NCBI GenBank assembly: GCA_024236295.1
Contig: JACKKT010000013.1
Coordinates: 1 to 56,930 of the forward strand
Origin: Kordiimonadaceae bacterium
GTDB lineage: Bacteria; Pseudomonadota; Alphaproteobacteria; Sphingomonadales; Emcibacteraceae
Direction: 5' to 3'
DNA: 56,930 bases
Under the pieces are notes generated by a model that worked only from the letters and a program-made list of their open reading frames with translations, ran no database searches and was not told the DNA's origin. This document shows positions 24,481-33,106 of the stretch, one piece after another; position 1 is the stretch's first letter; the number at the start of each line of letters is the position of its first letter. The position numbers were made by a program, and so were the translations under genes.

Positions 24481-25647
24481 TCAATATATGGAATTATCCA
24501 GCATTTTATGGGGAATATTCCACAAAATTGGAACTTTCTTTAAAAATTCCAATCTTATAATCAATTTAGATCTTTTAATAGCTTTGTATATTGCAGATGC
24601 GAGTTCAGAATTATTCTGTCTCAAAGCCTCTTCTGCCATTTCATGATATTCCGGCGCAGTAAATGCATCCGTTACGAAAATATAAGGAATTTCTTCATAA
24701 TTAAATTTTTTAAGATCAAATAATTTACATTTATTAAGGCACCCGGAAAGCTCTAAAGCCATCATTGTACGATAACATTTTTCACAGTGGGAACAGTTAA
24801 TTTCGTCCTGACCGGTACCGTCTTTACCGCGAATACAAACATGCAAATGGTTTAGCGCATAATCATAATCAGTTAAAAATTTTATTTTATCAAGCCTGCT
24901 TAACCCATCACCATCCGTTATGATACTTGTTCTGCTTGTCGAAAATAATGGGTCCGTTAGCGGGTGCGAACCCCAACAATATAGGTCTTTAAAATCCCCC
25001 ATACTTGATGGAATGAATACTTCAGAAAAATGATTTTCAAATAATAATGCAATCGATGCCAGAGCAGCACCATGGGAAATTGCCTGCCACCTGGTTTGCT
25101 GCCATCTCGTGTGTCTGATATTTGTTTTTACAAAAACCAGTTCATCACCAAGTTTATCTACAACGCAGGAAATTCGCTTCAAATGTTTTTCAAATTCCGC
25201 TTCTTTTTTAATTGAAAGATCAAACCCATGAATTAATATTTTATATTTGGCTCTGGGTTTATTATAGGCTGTATAAAAAGCATCTACGCCTGAAGAAAAA
25301 AATGACGCAGACTCACCTGCTAAGTTAATTGCCGGATCAGCAATTTTTTCAGCCTTTATATTAATTACTGAAGTGCCTTTCTCCCAGGACTTCCAAAATC
25401 TCAAAATATCCCTAGTGCCATCAAGAAGGCGCTGATCGACGGGTAAATTAATAATAAGATCTTCGTTTATTGTCGCTGCCATAGGAAGTAAGGCAGCAAG
25501 CCATATATTCCCAGTTTCGGTAACTTCAAATTTCGAAGGATACTCATACCAGTATTCATCGACAAACCCATCATTATATTTGACAAACCCTGTTAAACGC
25601 TTACGTCCTTCAGCACAGTCCGTAATTTCTGTTTTTACCAATTCCAT
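24481..25647 (-). CDS. QueC-like PP-loop protein, paralogue 2 (388 aa)
   Basis: Same length and layout as the protein encoded at 23217. A beta-rich N-terminus has NDGFVDEYWYEYP, LPMAATINEDL and LPVDQRLLDG. The PP-loop variant is ASFFSSGVDAFYTAY, followed by ILIHGFDL, TRWQAISHGAALASIALLFE, CWGSHPLTDPLFST and CSHCEKC. Identity to paralogue 1 looks well above half by eye, highest in these blocks and lowest around 98-112, where the variation is in surface segments. It is probably the first gene of a two-gene transcript. The motif conservation in both copies argues that each is functional rather than one being a relic. Confidence 0.75.
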   Translation of the reverse strand: MELVKTEITDCAEGRKRLTGFVKYNDGFVDEYWYEYPSKFEVTETGNIWLAALLPMAATINEDLIINLPVDQRLLDGTRDILRFWKSWEKGTSVINIKAEKIADPAINLAGESASFFSSGVDAFYTAYNKPRAKYKILIHGFDLSIKKEAEFEKHLKRISCVVDKLGDELVFVKTNIRHTRWQQTRWQAISHGAALASIALLFENHFSEVFIPSSMGDFKDLYCWGSHPLTDPLFSTSRTSIITDGDGLSRLDKIKFLTDYDYALNHLHVCIRGKDGTGQDEINCSHCEKCYRTMMALELSGCLNKCKLFDLKKFNYEEIPYIFVTDAFTAPEYHEMAEEALRQNNSELASAIYKAIKRSKLIIRLEFLKKVPILWNIPHKMLDNSIY

Positions 25648-25764
25648 TTAAAAACTCTGATTATTTTTATAATTTAGAGTAAATTACTTTAAATTATTCA
25701 ATAAATTACTAACGATCGTGAATTTTCCTATATTTACAAAAAATGACCGAAAATATACTATCCG

Positions 25765-26382
25765 TTGAATAATTGTTTGAATGGGATTGTGTTGAATAAT
25801 AATACGTCACAGATATATCTGATTAGCAATCGCCAATGCGGTGAATGTACAGTTTGTTGCAAAGTCCTTTCAATAAATTCGAAAGAGTTTGTGAAACTAC
25901 CTAATAATACATGTTCAAACCTGAAAACAAATGGTGGTTGCGCCATTTATCAAACACGGCCAACCGTCTGTCAAAACTGGTTTTGTGCCTGGCGCAATTT
26001 ACCTGAACTTGATGAAAATTGGAGACCTGATAAGTCAGGTGTATTAGTTGAGTTTACTGAAGAAAACTTCCCTCCACCTTTTTCAGGCAGAGTAGGTTTT
26101 CGTTTTACCATTCTTGATAAAAAGAAACTTAAAAATAACAATAAACTGGCAAAATTTTTAATAAAACAAATTAATAATGGTGTTCCCTGTCTGTTAACTT
26201 TCGGGCTTGAAAAAAATACAGAGCCAGCAACAGCATTCCTTAACTTTGCCCTTAATAATGCCATAAAAACAAACGATATTAACAATATTCTTCATGAACT
26301 AAATAAAGCAATCGAAGCCTGTGAAAAAATGCCCAAAATAAAAGTGGCAATAGAGAATGGCCAACTTATATACGAAAATTAG
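25765..26382 (+). CDS. YkgJ-type cysteine-cluster protein
   Basis: A protein of up to 205 residues with the zinc/iron-chelating CxxCxxCC-type cluster CGECTVCC. A second set follows: C-x-N, GGCAIYQTRPTVCQNWFC. Members of this group are thought to bind a metal or Fe-S centre; their substrates are mostly unknown. There is no ATG before the cluster. The frame offers TTG at 25765, TTG 25777, GTG 25789 and TTG 25792. The last two follow TGGGA and are the most likely starts, so the true N-terminus may be eight or nine residues shorter. It is divergent from the PP-loop pair with 117 bases between, and similarly AT-rich, so a functional link is possible but unproven. Confidence 0.8.
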   Translation: MNNCLNGIVLNNNTSQIYLISNRQCGECTVCCKVLSINSKEFVKLPNNTCSNLKTNGGCAIYQTRPTVCQNWFCAWRNLPELDENWRPDKSGVLVEFTEENFPPPFSGRVGFRFTILDKKKLKNNNKLAKFLIKQINNGVPCLLTFGLEKNTEPATAFLNFALNNAIKTNDINNILHELNKAIEACEKMPKIKVAIENGQLIYEN

Positions 26383-26475
26383 TTTTCGATCTCCATAAGT
26401 TTGACACAATTAAAAGTATAATCCACCATCGTTTATTGAAAATTATTTCATAAACATAAGAGGAGGAGTTATAAA

Positions 26476-26835
26476 ATGAACTTAAGAAGAATATTATTAT
26501 CTATCTTTTTGTTTTCATCCATGCTGATGCTTTCATCTTGCGGCAATGATAATAACAATTCAAACAATAATATGGAAAATAAGACTGCTTCAACAGCAGA
26601 AAGCAGCAAGAGTTCTGCTGATGCGATGATGGACGATGCCAAACAAAAAGCGGGCGAAGTCGCGGAAAAAGCTGGTGAAATGGCTGATGAAGCAATGGAT
26701 AAAGCCGGTGAAATGGCGGATGATGCCATGGATAAAGCGGGCGAAGTCGCCGATGATGTTAAAGAAGCAGGCGAAGATGCCATGGATGCTGTTAAAGATA
26801 AAGCGGCAGACTTAAAAACCAATCCACCAATGTAA
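26476..26835 (+). CDS. small lipoprotein with repeated amphipathic helix (LEA/apolipoprotein-like)
   Basis: 119 residues. The lipoprotein signal has lipobox LSSC (cysteine near residue 22), then a Asn-rich spacer, then a long Ala/Asp/Glu/Lys/Met helix. It is built from near-repeats of about 11 residues: EKAGEMADEAM, DKAGEMADDAM, DKAGEVADDV, KEAGEDAM. Such repeats form membrane-binding or stress-protective coiled helices in LEA-like proteins. AGGAGGAG lies just upstream of the ATG, a very strong ribosome site, so it may be abundant. It ends eight bases from the convergent PhyH gene. Function is inferred from composition only. Confidence 0.8.
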   Translation: MNLRRILLSIFLFSSMLMLSSCGNDNNNSNNNMENKTASTAESSKSSADAMMDDAKQKAGEVAEKAGEMADEAMDKAGEMADDAMDKAGEVADDVKEAGEDAMDAVKDKAADLKTNPPM

Positions 26836-26843
26836 GTCCAATA

Positions 26844-27668
26844 TTAATTTTTACGATTTAGCGACTTATTCGTCCAGATGACGGGGAATAAGTCGCTATC
26901 CAATGGATCCCCTGGTTTTAATCCAGGGTCTTTCAGGACATCAGTTGTCCCTTTTCTGGGGTCCCAGACCACATCATCCCCTGTCCAGCGGGTTGCATAA
27001 CCACGGCGCCGGTTTTTGGCACTTTTATTACCCCGCGCCCCGTGAATTATATTGGCATGATGAATAAGGCAGTCGCCGGGTTTAAGATCATAACAAATAA
27101 TCTGATCGTCAGGAACTGTCTGATCAATATCCGGCATCACTTCTAGCCCCGCTTCACCATATTCAGCATGACCCTCACCACTGAAGCTTTGGGGTTTGTA
27201 TCTAATGCCTGTCCTGTGTGAACCTTTAACGTACCTTACACCGCCATTTCCTTCGCTGACATCATCCATAGCAAACCAGATGGAACAAATCTGCTCTCCC
27301 TTTACTTTCCAGTATGGACCATCCTGATGCCAGGGGGTAGGCTCCACTGACCCCGGTTCTTTAACAAGCAGATGATCAAAAAACATGTTTATTTTGGAGG
27401 ATCCCATAAGCTCGGCTGCAATCTTTGCTGCTTCACTTTCAAACACAAATTTTTTAAAATCATCATTTCTTGTCCAGATATACTGATCGCCAAAAAAACG
27501 GGTCGAATTTTCAGCTTTTGCGTATTCTTCCGCCATTTCACCAGGATTGTTCATGTTATCTTCGGTGGCTTTTCTAAGAAATTCAACCCATTTAGGATCA
27601 AAAGCACCACTCACCTTCACAACGCCGTCCAATGCATAGATTTGCTTTTCTTTATCGCTTAGGTTCAT
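26844..27668 (-). CDS. phytanoyl-CoA dioxygenase family (PhyH) Fe(II)/2-oxoglutarate oxygenase
   Basis: A 274-residue cytosolic oxygenase that should hydroxylate an organic substrate with O2 and 2-oxoglutarate. The iron triad is visible. WHQDGPYW gives His114 and Asp116, and HHANIIHGARGNKS near residue 205-215 gives the distal histidine. The arginine for 2-oxoglutarate is in RRGYATRW. Its start overlaps the end of the permease gene by four bases, so the permease may import the compound it hydroxylates. The substrate is unknown; amino-acid-derived osmolytes and hydroxyacids are common in this family. Confidence 0.9.
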   Translation of the reverse strand: MNLSDKEKQIYALDGVVKVSGAFDPKWVEFLRKATEDNMNNPGEMAEEYAKAENSTRFFGDQYIWTRNDDFKKFVFESEAAKIAAELMGSSKINMFFDHLLVKEPGSVEPTPWHQDGPYWKVKGEQICSIWFAMDDVSEGNGGVRYVKGSHRTGIRYKPQSFSGEGHAEYGEAGLEVMPDIDQTVPDDQIICYDLKPGDCLIHHANIIHGARGNKSAKNRRRGYATRWTGDDVVWDPRKGTTDVLKDPGLKPGDPLDSDLFPVIWTNKSLNRKN

Positions 27669-28969
27669 TGCCTGTTCCTTTTATTGAGAATAGCGAAATA
27701 ATAGAGACTGCCAAGACCCAATACAGCCAAGATTATCAAACCAAATGCAGGTTTATCAAAAACCATTTTGGCAATAAACCCGGCCGATATTACAAATAGC
27801 AATATTGAAACCAAATTTATCACCCATTTTTTAAGTTTGAATTCCGCCTTTTCATAGTCTATTCCCATAACAGCAGGCACCCGATATAAACTAATGGCAA
27901 TGAATAACTGCTGTATAAGCAGCCCCATAACGGCAACCAAGGCAAAATTTGTAATATCACTTCCTGTCTGAATGGCAGCAATACTAAGAAAAGTATAAGC
28001 GATAATTGCGTTTATAGGCGTATTATATTTTTTTGATCTTCTGGCAAGAATATTGGGAAATATACCAGCTTCGGCAATGACAAATATATCTCTAGAATAT
28101 CCGAGAATAAGACCGTTAATCGTGGTTGCCGCCGCGGCAATAATAGATAAAACCAACGCCGAAATAAGCCATTTCGGAAGAAAAGTTCTTGCCACTTCAA
28201 GAACCGGTGTCACCATTCCTTCAAAATTTTCTACTGTATTAATTCCGCTTAGTACCAGAGAAACACCGCCATAAGAGGCAAAAACGATTAAGAAACTGAT
28301 CGCCAGACCGGCTGGAATATTAACTGACGGTTTTTTTATTTCCCCGCCAAATTCAAGCAAAGAAATAAATCCGGCAAATGAAAAATAACCAAGTGCCGCC
28401 GCCTCAAAAACAGCACCGACACCATTCTGCATAAACGGCTTTAAATTATTTTTTTCAAAATGAGGAAGTCCGTTAAGAATAAATATACTGAGCATAATCA
28501 GGAAGAGAATGACCATTACTCCCTGAAATTTTATAACAAGGTCAGAACCTGAAATATTTACCAGACCAAAAAATAATACTACAGCAGTAGCAGCTAGTTT
28601 TTTATTAAGACCCGGAAAAAAATAGACAATATAATCAGCAAAGCCATAACCAACAAAAGAATTAACCAGAATAACGGCACAGAGAAGTACAAAAACGGCC
28701 AGAAACCCGAAATATGGGGACATTAATTTTGAAATGGCGACATAAGTTCCCCCCTCTGCCGGCATCAGTGTGCCAATCTGCGCAGTGGCAAAACAGGTCA
28801 CAATGGCCATTGCCCCGGCTATAGCGTATGCAAGCAGGACGGCTGGACCCGCAATTTCTATCAAATTTGCCGGCAAAATGAAAATTGATACGCCGACGAC
28901 AAATCCGGTTATGGTGAAAACAATACCCCACAGGCCGATTGTCTTATTTTCCGGCAAATTCAAAGACAT
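27665..28969 (-). CDS. amino acid permease, APC superfamily
   Basis: 434 residues with about 12 hydrophobic segments. The first helix carries IGLWGIVFTITGFVVGVSIFILP with the broken-helix G(V/I)G-like element of APC carriers. AQIGTLMPAEGGTYVAISKL follows near residue 70, and AALGYFSFAGFISLLEFGGEIKKPSVNIP near 200 is the conserved E-x-K-xP-N-P segment. I place the start at the ATG complementary to 28967-28969, which follows GGGGAGA; a 20-codon upstream extension lacks a ribosome site. It forms a two-gene transcript with the PhyH gene. The solute is probably an amino acid or amine but cannot be named. Confidence 0.9.
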   Translation of the reverse strand: MSLNLPENKTIGLWGIVFTITGFVVGVSIFILPANLIEIAGPAVLLAYAIAGAMAIVTCFATAQIGTLMPAEGGTYVAISKLMSPYFGFLAVFVLLCAVILVNSFVGYGFADYIVYFFPGLNKKLAATAVVLFFGLVNISGSDLVIKFQGVMVILFLIMLSIFILNGLPHFEKNNLKPFMQNGVGAVFEAAALGYFSFAGFISLLEFGGEIKKPSVNIPAGLAISFLIVFASYGGVSLVLSGINTVENFEGMVTPVLEVARTFLPKWLISALVLSIIAAAATTINGLILGYSRDIFVIAEAGIFPNILARRSKKYNTPINAIIAYTFLSIAAIQTGSDITNFALVAVMGLLIQQLFIAISLYRVPAVMGIDYEKAEFKLKKWVINLVSILLFVISAGFIAKMVFDKPAFGLIILAVLGLGSLYYFAILNKRNRQ

Positions 28970-29150
28970 ATTTCTCCCCTGCTGCAATCCCCAATTAATT
29001 AGCCTAGCTTTTTGCCGGAAAACCCGCAAGTGATAAAAGATGAACGACAGATTTCAGCCAAATTCATCATCGGTTCAGATCACTAAAGCTATAAAGGAAT
29101 TATGAAAAGGGCTTCCAAGTGGTTGATTAACATAGAAAAGGAGACCAGTG

Positions 29151-29474
29151 ATGAAAAAGAAATTAAATGTTATAGCGTGGATAGCTGCAGTTGCAATTAG
29201 CCTGACATTAGCAGTGCAGACACAAGCCCATGAACGCACACAAAGATATGCTGGTGAGCGGAATTCACATGTTGTAATCACCCATCCGGGAAAAATTATT
29301 TACACAGGTGGACGCCACAGTGTTCCGGTGATTGTAATTCCTAATAATCAAAGGCATTTTGCAAAAGTTAAGCATCGTGGAAAGGCAAAAAAAATCCGTC
29401 GCTTCAGACGTGCTTATGCACCACAGCGTTTTGACAGACCAGTGATTATCATTACCAGAGAAATCTATAGATAA
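29151..29474 (+). CDS. small exported basic protein, unknown
   Basis: 107 residues. A clear signal peptide (VIAWIAAVAISLTLAVQTQA) is followed by a strongly basic mature part rich in His, Arg and Lys (AKVKHRGKAKKIRRFRRAY), with short beta-like VVITHPGKIIY and VPVIVIPN segments. AAGGAG lies about eight bases before the ATG; a GTG codon directly ahead is less likely. It is alone on the plus strand between two minus-strand transcripts and followed by a terminator. No family recognised. Charge suggests it binds envelope polyanions, which is inference. Confidence 0.75.
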   Translation: MKKKLNVIAWIAAVAISLTLAVQTQAHERTQRYAGERNSHVVITHPGKIIYTGGRHSVPVIVIPNNQRHFAKVKHRGKAKKIRRFRRAYAPQRFDRPVIIITREIYR

Positions 29475-29496
29475 TCTTAAGTTAGACCAAACTTAC

Positions 29497-29531
29497 GCCC
29501 TCGCAGAATTATATCTGTGGGGGCTCTTTTA
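29497..29531. terminator. rho-independent terminator, probably bidirectional
   Basis: GCCCTCGCAGA and TCTGTGGGGGC form an 11-pair stem with two G-U wobbles around a six-base loop, followed by TCTTTTAT. It ends the small plus-strand gene. The last bases of the hairpin lie at the stop of the convergent sulfatase gene, so it may serve both. Confidence 0.75.
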
Positions 29532-31223
29532 TATTTCCGAAGTCCAGATATTATGATTTCCCGGCATATGCTCGCCCAGATCAACACCGACTTCACGTTC
29601 AATCAGATCATTTAGCTTTGCATTTAATTCCAAAATAAGTCCCCTGTGTGTTTCGGGAAAATGGACTAGATTATTCATTTCAAATGGATCGGCATCAAGA
29701 TCATAAAGTTCCAGGTCATTTCGGCCTACCAGCATCTGCCAGTTTGTCGGTTTATGATGATCGCCCGGGGCAAACCAGCGCGAATATTTATATCGTCTGG
29801 TAATAATACCCCGGCCCAATGTTCTGGTATCAAACTGGATAAAATCATCCGGAAATTTAAACTGTACGATTGGGGCTCCTTTCTTCTCCGCTTCCTTTTG
29901 CAGCATGCGGATTTTCTCTAATCTAGAATTTCCCTGTGTCGTGTTGCTGAAGTTGACCAATATTTCATTTCGTTCCCGGATCGGTTTACCCATAATTATT
30001 CCTGAATAATCATAGCCCATAAGCCGTTTTTCAATATCTTTATAATTTTCCCCCACCAGTCCGATCAAGGTCGGCGCAAAGTCAATGGCACTCATCATCG
30101 CGTTTGATTTAACGCCTTTTTGACCGCCCGGATATCTTACTACCAGTGGCACGTTAATATTTTCCCGGTACATAAATGGACCCTTATGGCGAAGGCCATG
30201 TGAGCCCCCCATTTCCCCATGGTCCGAAGTTAAAATTACAATCGTATCATCCGCCATACCAAGATTTTCAAGGGCGCCCAATAGATCCCCAATCACCCGA
30301 TCTGAATCAACAAGGCAGGCCGCATAATAATTAAGCACATTTTTACAGGCTTCCTCATCGCTTATGTCCTGTTCACCATAAAAATATTGACCCAGTTTGA
30401 CAAATTCCATCTGCGCTTCCGGTTTTTTGCTCAAATCATCATAGAAATTGGCTGGAACATTAAAGCCAAAATCATGGTTATAGGGATAAATATCCTGTGC
30501 CGGTCTCATATCGCTGACCAGACCAGGACGCAGTCTGGTTTTTGCCTGTTTTCCATTTGCATCCAGCCACATGATGTCATGTGGGTTCACAAAATTTACA
30601 GCAAGGAACCAAGGCTCCTTCCCATCCTTTTGTCTGGTCAGATAATCTTTAGCGTTTTCAAGTATTTCACGGTCTTTTTCAGCCCCCTCATAAACGACAC
30701 CACCGGTATCTTGACCTTTATGCCATTCATCAAAACCGTAATCGACCAGCGCTTCTACATTATCCTCATCAAAGCCAACCGATAAATGCCATTTCCCCTT
30801 ATAAGCCGTTTTATAGCCAAGTTTTTTAAACATCTGGCCTATAGTTGGTGTATTTCTGACATCAAGGAACGGATCGCCCTCCCCAAGACCGGGATTGGTA
30901 AAAATGGTGGTTTTCTGAACATGCTGGCCGGTATAAATAACCGAACGGGATGGCGCACAGGATAATGTGGCAATATTATAATTTTCAAATGAAACCCCTT
31001 CTGACGCAAACTTTTTTCGTACCGGTAGGTCAAGCCCTTTTGGCAAAGTTTCCCAGGCCCGTTCCTGATCCATCAGGATCATCAAAACATTTTTATGTTT
31101 TGATAATTTTGCCATTTGTTGCGCCCTTGTGATATCCGAAGCCGCCGCAATGGTAATCCCGGCCGCTGTGGCCGCCACCCCCTTTGAAAATTCACGTCTT
31201 GAAATTTTATTATTATCTGACAT
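29529..31223 (-). CDS. Tat-exported type I sulfatase
   Basis: Hydrolyses a sulfate ester through a formylglycine made from Cys89 in CAPSR (89-93), followed by SVIYTGQHV, the standard signature of cysteine-type sulfatases. The 564 residues start with a twin-arginine signal (SRREFSKGVAATAAG), so the enzyme is folded and exported. Metal ligands appear in ILMDQERAW, ILTSDHGEMGGSHGLRHKGPF and GKWHLSVG. C-terminal ELYDLDADPFEMNNL is typical for choline-sulfatase/arylsulfatase-like members. It is the last gene of the eight-gene catabolic operon, 12 bases after the SDR gene. That suggests the substrate is, or contains, an organosulfate. The specific ester is unknown. Confidence 0.93.
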   Translation of the reverse strand: MSDNNKISRREFSKGVAATAAGITIAAASDITRAQQMAKLSKHKNVLMILMDQERAWETLPKGLDLPVRKKFASEGVSFENYNIATLSCAPSRSVIYTGQHVQKTTIFTNPGLGEGDPFLDVRNTPTIGQMFKKLGYKTAYKGKWHLSVGFDEDNVEALVDYGFDEWHKGQDTGGVVYEGAEKDREILENAKDYLTRQKDGKEPWFLAVNFVNPHDIMWLDANGKQAKTRLRPGLVSDMRPAQDIYPYNHDFGFNVPANFYDDLSKKPEAQMEFVKLGQYFYGEQDISDEEACKNVLNYYAACLVDSDRVIGDLLGALENLGMADDTIVILTSDHGEMGGSHGLRHKGPFMYRENINVPLVVRYPGGQKGVKSNAMMSAIDFAPTLIGLVGENYKDIEKRLMGYDYSGIIMGKPIRERNEILVNFSNTTQGNSRLEKIRMLQKEAEKKGAPIVQFKFPDDFIQFDTRTLGRGIITRRYKYSRWFAPGDHHKPTNWQMLVGRNDLELYDLDADPFEMNNLVHFPETHRGLILELNAKLNDLIEREVGVDLGEHMPGNHNIWTSEI

Positions 31224-31235
31224 TTATTTTATCCT

Positions 31236-32006
31236 TTAAAATCGTCCGCAACATACTTTCATTTTATCTCCCGTCACCGCACTCGAAGCGTCGGACGCAT
31301 AAAACAGGGCCGCTTTTGCCACCTCTTCCGGGGCAACCCACCTTTTAAGAGCCGCGGGATCGGTATAATTTTCTTTCACTATTTCTGCGACGCTTCTGCC
31401 TTCGGCCTCGGCACGGCGTTCAAGTATCCGGTCCATATTATCCCCGGAAACCGCCCCGGGAAGAAGCGCATTAACCCTTACATTATAGGGCCCCACTTCC
31501 CTTGCCACTGCTTCTGTCATGCCGACAAGTGCAAATTTCGTGGCACTATAGGCTGAGCGCATCGGGTATCCCTCAATCCCCATCAGGGATGACATATTAA
31601 TGATTGAACCAGATTTCTGCTCACACATGATACGGGCTGCTTCACGCATGCAGTACATGGCGCCGAACAGATTTATTTCCGCACATTTTCTCCATTGGTC
31701 AATATTGACATCCGCGATCGGCGAAACCGGGCCAGGCACACCGGCATTATTGACCAGAATATCAACTTTGCCCGTGATCATTTTTGCTTTTTGGAATAAT
31801 CCCTGAACATCTTCAAATTTTGCCACATCGCAGACAATAGCCGTCCCGCCATTGCGATTGGCAACAATTGTTATTGTTTGCAGACTGCGGCCGGCAATAA
31901 CCACATGGGCACCATGATCCGCAAACATATCTGCGCAGGCCGCACCGATCCCTGTGCCGCCACCCGTGATAACGGCCACCTGGTTATGAAGTATTTTTTC
32001 ACTCAT
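31236..32006 (-). CDS. short-chain dehydrogenase/reductase
   Basis: A 256-residue classical SDR that oxidises an alcohol or reduces a ketone with NAD(P). The cofactor motif TGGGTGIGAA is at residues 14-23, NNAG at about 88-91, the catalytic Ser in NMSSLMG, and YSATK (Tyr-x-x-x-Lys) near 155. AGRS after strand 2 is more compatible with NADP or NAD than with a strict acidic NAD site. It overlaps the upstream DAO gene by four bases. In this operon it may act on the alcohol exposed by the sulfatase or on a sugar-like intermediate feeding the lactonase. Confidence 0.92.
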   Translation of the reverse strand: MSEKILHNQVAVITGGGTGIGAACADMFADHGAHVVIAGRSLQTITIVANRNGGTAIVCDVAKFEDVQGLFQKAKMITGKVDILVNNAGVPGPVSPIADVNIDQWRKCAEINLFGAMYCMREAARIMCEQKSGSIINMSSLMGIEGYPMRSAYSATKFALVGMTEAVAREVGPYNVRVNALLPGAVSGDNMDRILERRAEAEGRSVAEIVKENYTDPAALKRWVAPEEVAKAALFYASDASSAVTGDKMKVCCGRF

Positions 32007-33106
32007 ATCAGTTTTCCTTCTTCCATTTTTCGTCCCGGATCAAAAAGCGGCATTTCCGGCTCTTTTCCCAGAATATAATCGCCCATCAGCTTTGAAATAT
32101 AAGGACCAATGGTAAAGCCGCCCCGAACACAGCCAAGAATAAAGGCATTATCCCTGTTTGGCAGCGCCCCTGCAAGCGGATAAAAGTCCGGCACATTGGC
32201 TTCAAAACCGGTCCATGATCTTACGATCCTTATATTGGATAATGCTGGAAGCACAAATTTTGCCAGTTGCAAATTCGGCACCAGACTGTCAACACTCACC
32301 TGGCCGCGTCCCTCTTCCGGGCGTCCCTTCCCCTGCCATCCACCGCCGATTAAAATAGTGCCGTTTTCCTTCTGCTTCATGGTAAGAAGCCCGGTGGCAT
32401 GGCCGATAACACTGCTAACCAGCTGCGGTGCCCGTTCCGTAACAGATACAGTGTTGATCCTCGCTCTAATGGGAAGATCAACACCAAGCATAGCGGTAAT
32501 ATGTTTGCTCCATCCGCCGCAAGCGATAAGAATACGGCTGGCAACCACAGCACGATCGCCTGAGGCGATTTCATATCCATCAGACACGCTTCTGATATTG
32601 GTAACCTTGAAAGCTTCAATAAAATTAATGCCTTTTTCGTCAATTTTTTTTCTATAATATTGTCCGGTCAAAGATGAATTGGCATATCCGTCATCAGGAC
32701 AGTAACTGACGGCAATAACTTTTTTTGCAAGATGCGGTTCTTTTTCATTAAGCTGTTTAGGCGAAACAAAACTTATATTAGCCCCGGCCTCTTTTTTCAT
32801 TTTCATTCTTTCATGAAGAAGCTCGGCCTCACGATCATTAAAGGCCAAAGTATAACCACCCGTTTTATGAAAGCCGACCGCGTCACCCATATGCTGCCAT
32901 TCTTCATGACCGCGGATGGCGTAAGGCATTAATTTTACACGTTTAATCTGCATTGATAAGGTTCCGGCATTAACCCCTGAAGCCCCCTGACCGATATCCC
33001 CCTGTTCAAGGATAATAGCCCGCATCCCCCCTTCAGCAAGACGAAGGGCAGTTCCACAGCCCATGATGCCACCTCCAATGATGGCTATATCAAATATCGG
33101 CATCAT
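32003..33106 (-). CDS. FAD-dependent amine oxidase/dehydrogenase subunit (DAO family)
   Basis: 367 residues. The N-terminal dinucleotide motif is IAIIGGGIMGCGTALRLAEGG. GQGASGVNAGTLS follows near residue 40, a substrate-domain beta sheet lies in the middle, and the C-terminal FAD loop is GCVRGGFTIGPYISKLMGDYI. It resembles the beta subunit of heterotrimeric HcnABC/opine-oxidase/D-hydroxyproline dehydrogenase complexes, where this subunit binds the secondary-amine substrate. It overlaps its partners by four bases at both ends (ATGA junctions). Together with the two preceding genes it probably makes a membrane-associated dehydrogenase that oxidises a C-N bond. Confidence 0.9.
   Translation of the reverse strand: MMPIFDIAIIGGGIMGCGTALRLAEGGMRAIILEQGDIGQGASGVNAGTLSMQIKRVKLMPYAIRGHEEWQHMGDAVGFHKTGGYTLAFNDREAELLHERMKMKKEAGANISFVSPKQLNEKEPHLAKKVIAVSYCPDDGYANSSLTGQYYRKKIDEKGINFIEAFKVTNIRSVSDGYEIASGDRAVVASRILIACGGWSKHITAMLGVDLPIRARINTVSVTERAPQLVSSVIGHATGLLTMKQKENGTILIGGGWQGKGRPEEGRGQVSVDSLVPNLQLAKFVLPALSNIRIVRSWTGFEANVPDFYPLAGALPNRDNAFILGCVRGGFTIGPYISKLMGDYILGKEPEMPLFDPGRKMEEGKLI

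Noticed and set aside
32196..32657. 153-codon plus-strand frame
   Set aside because: Shadow of the DAO subunit gene.
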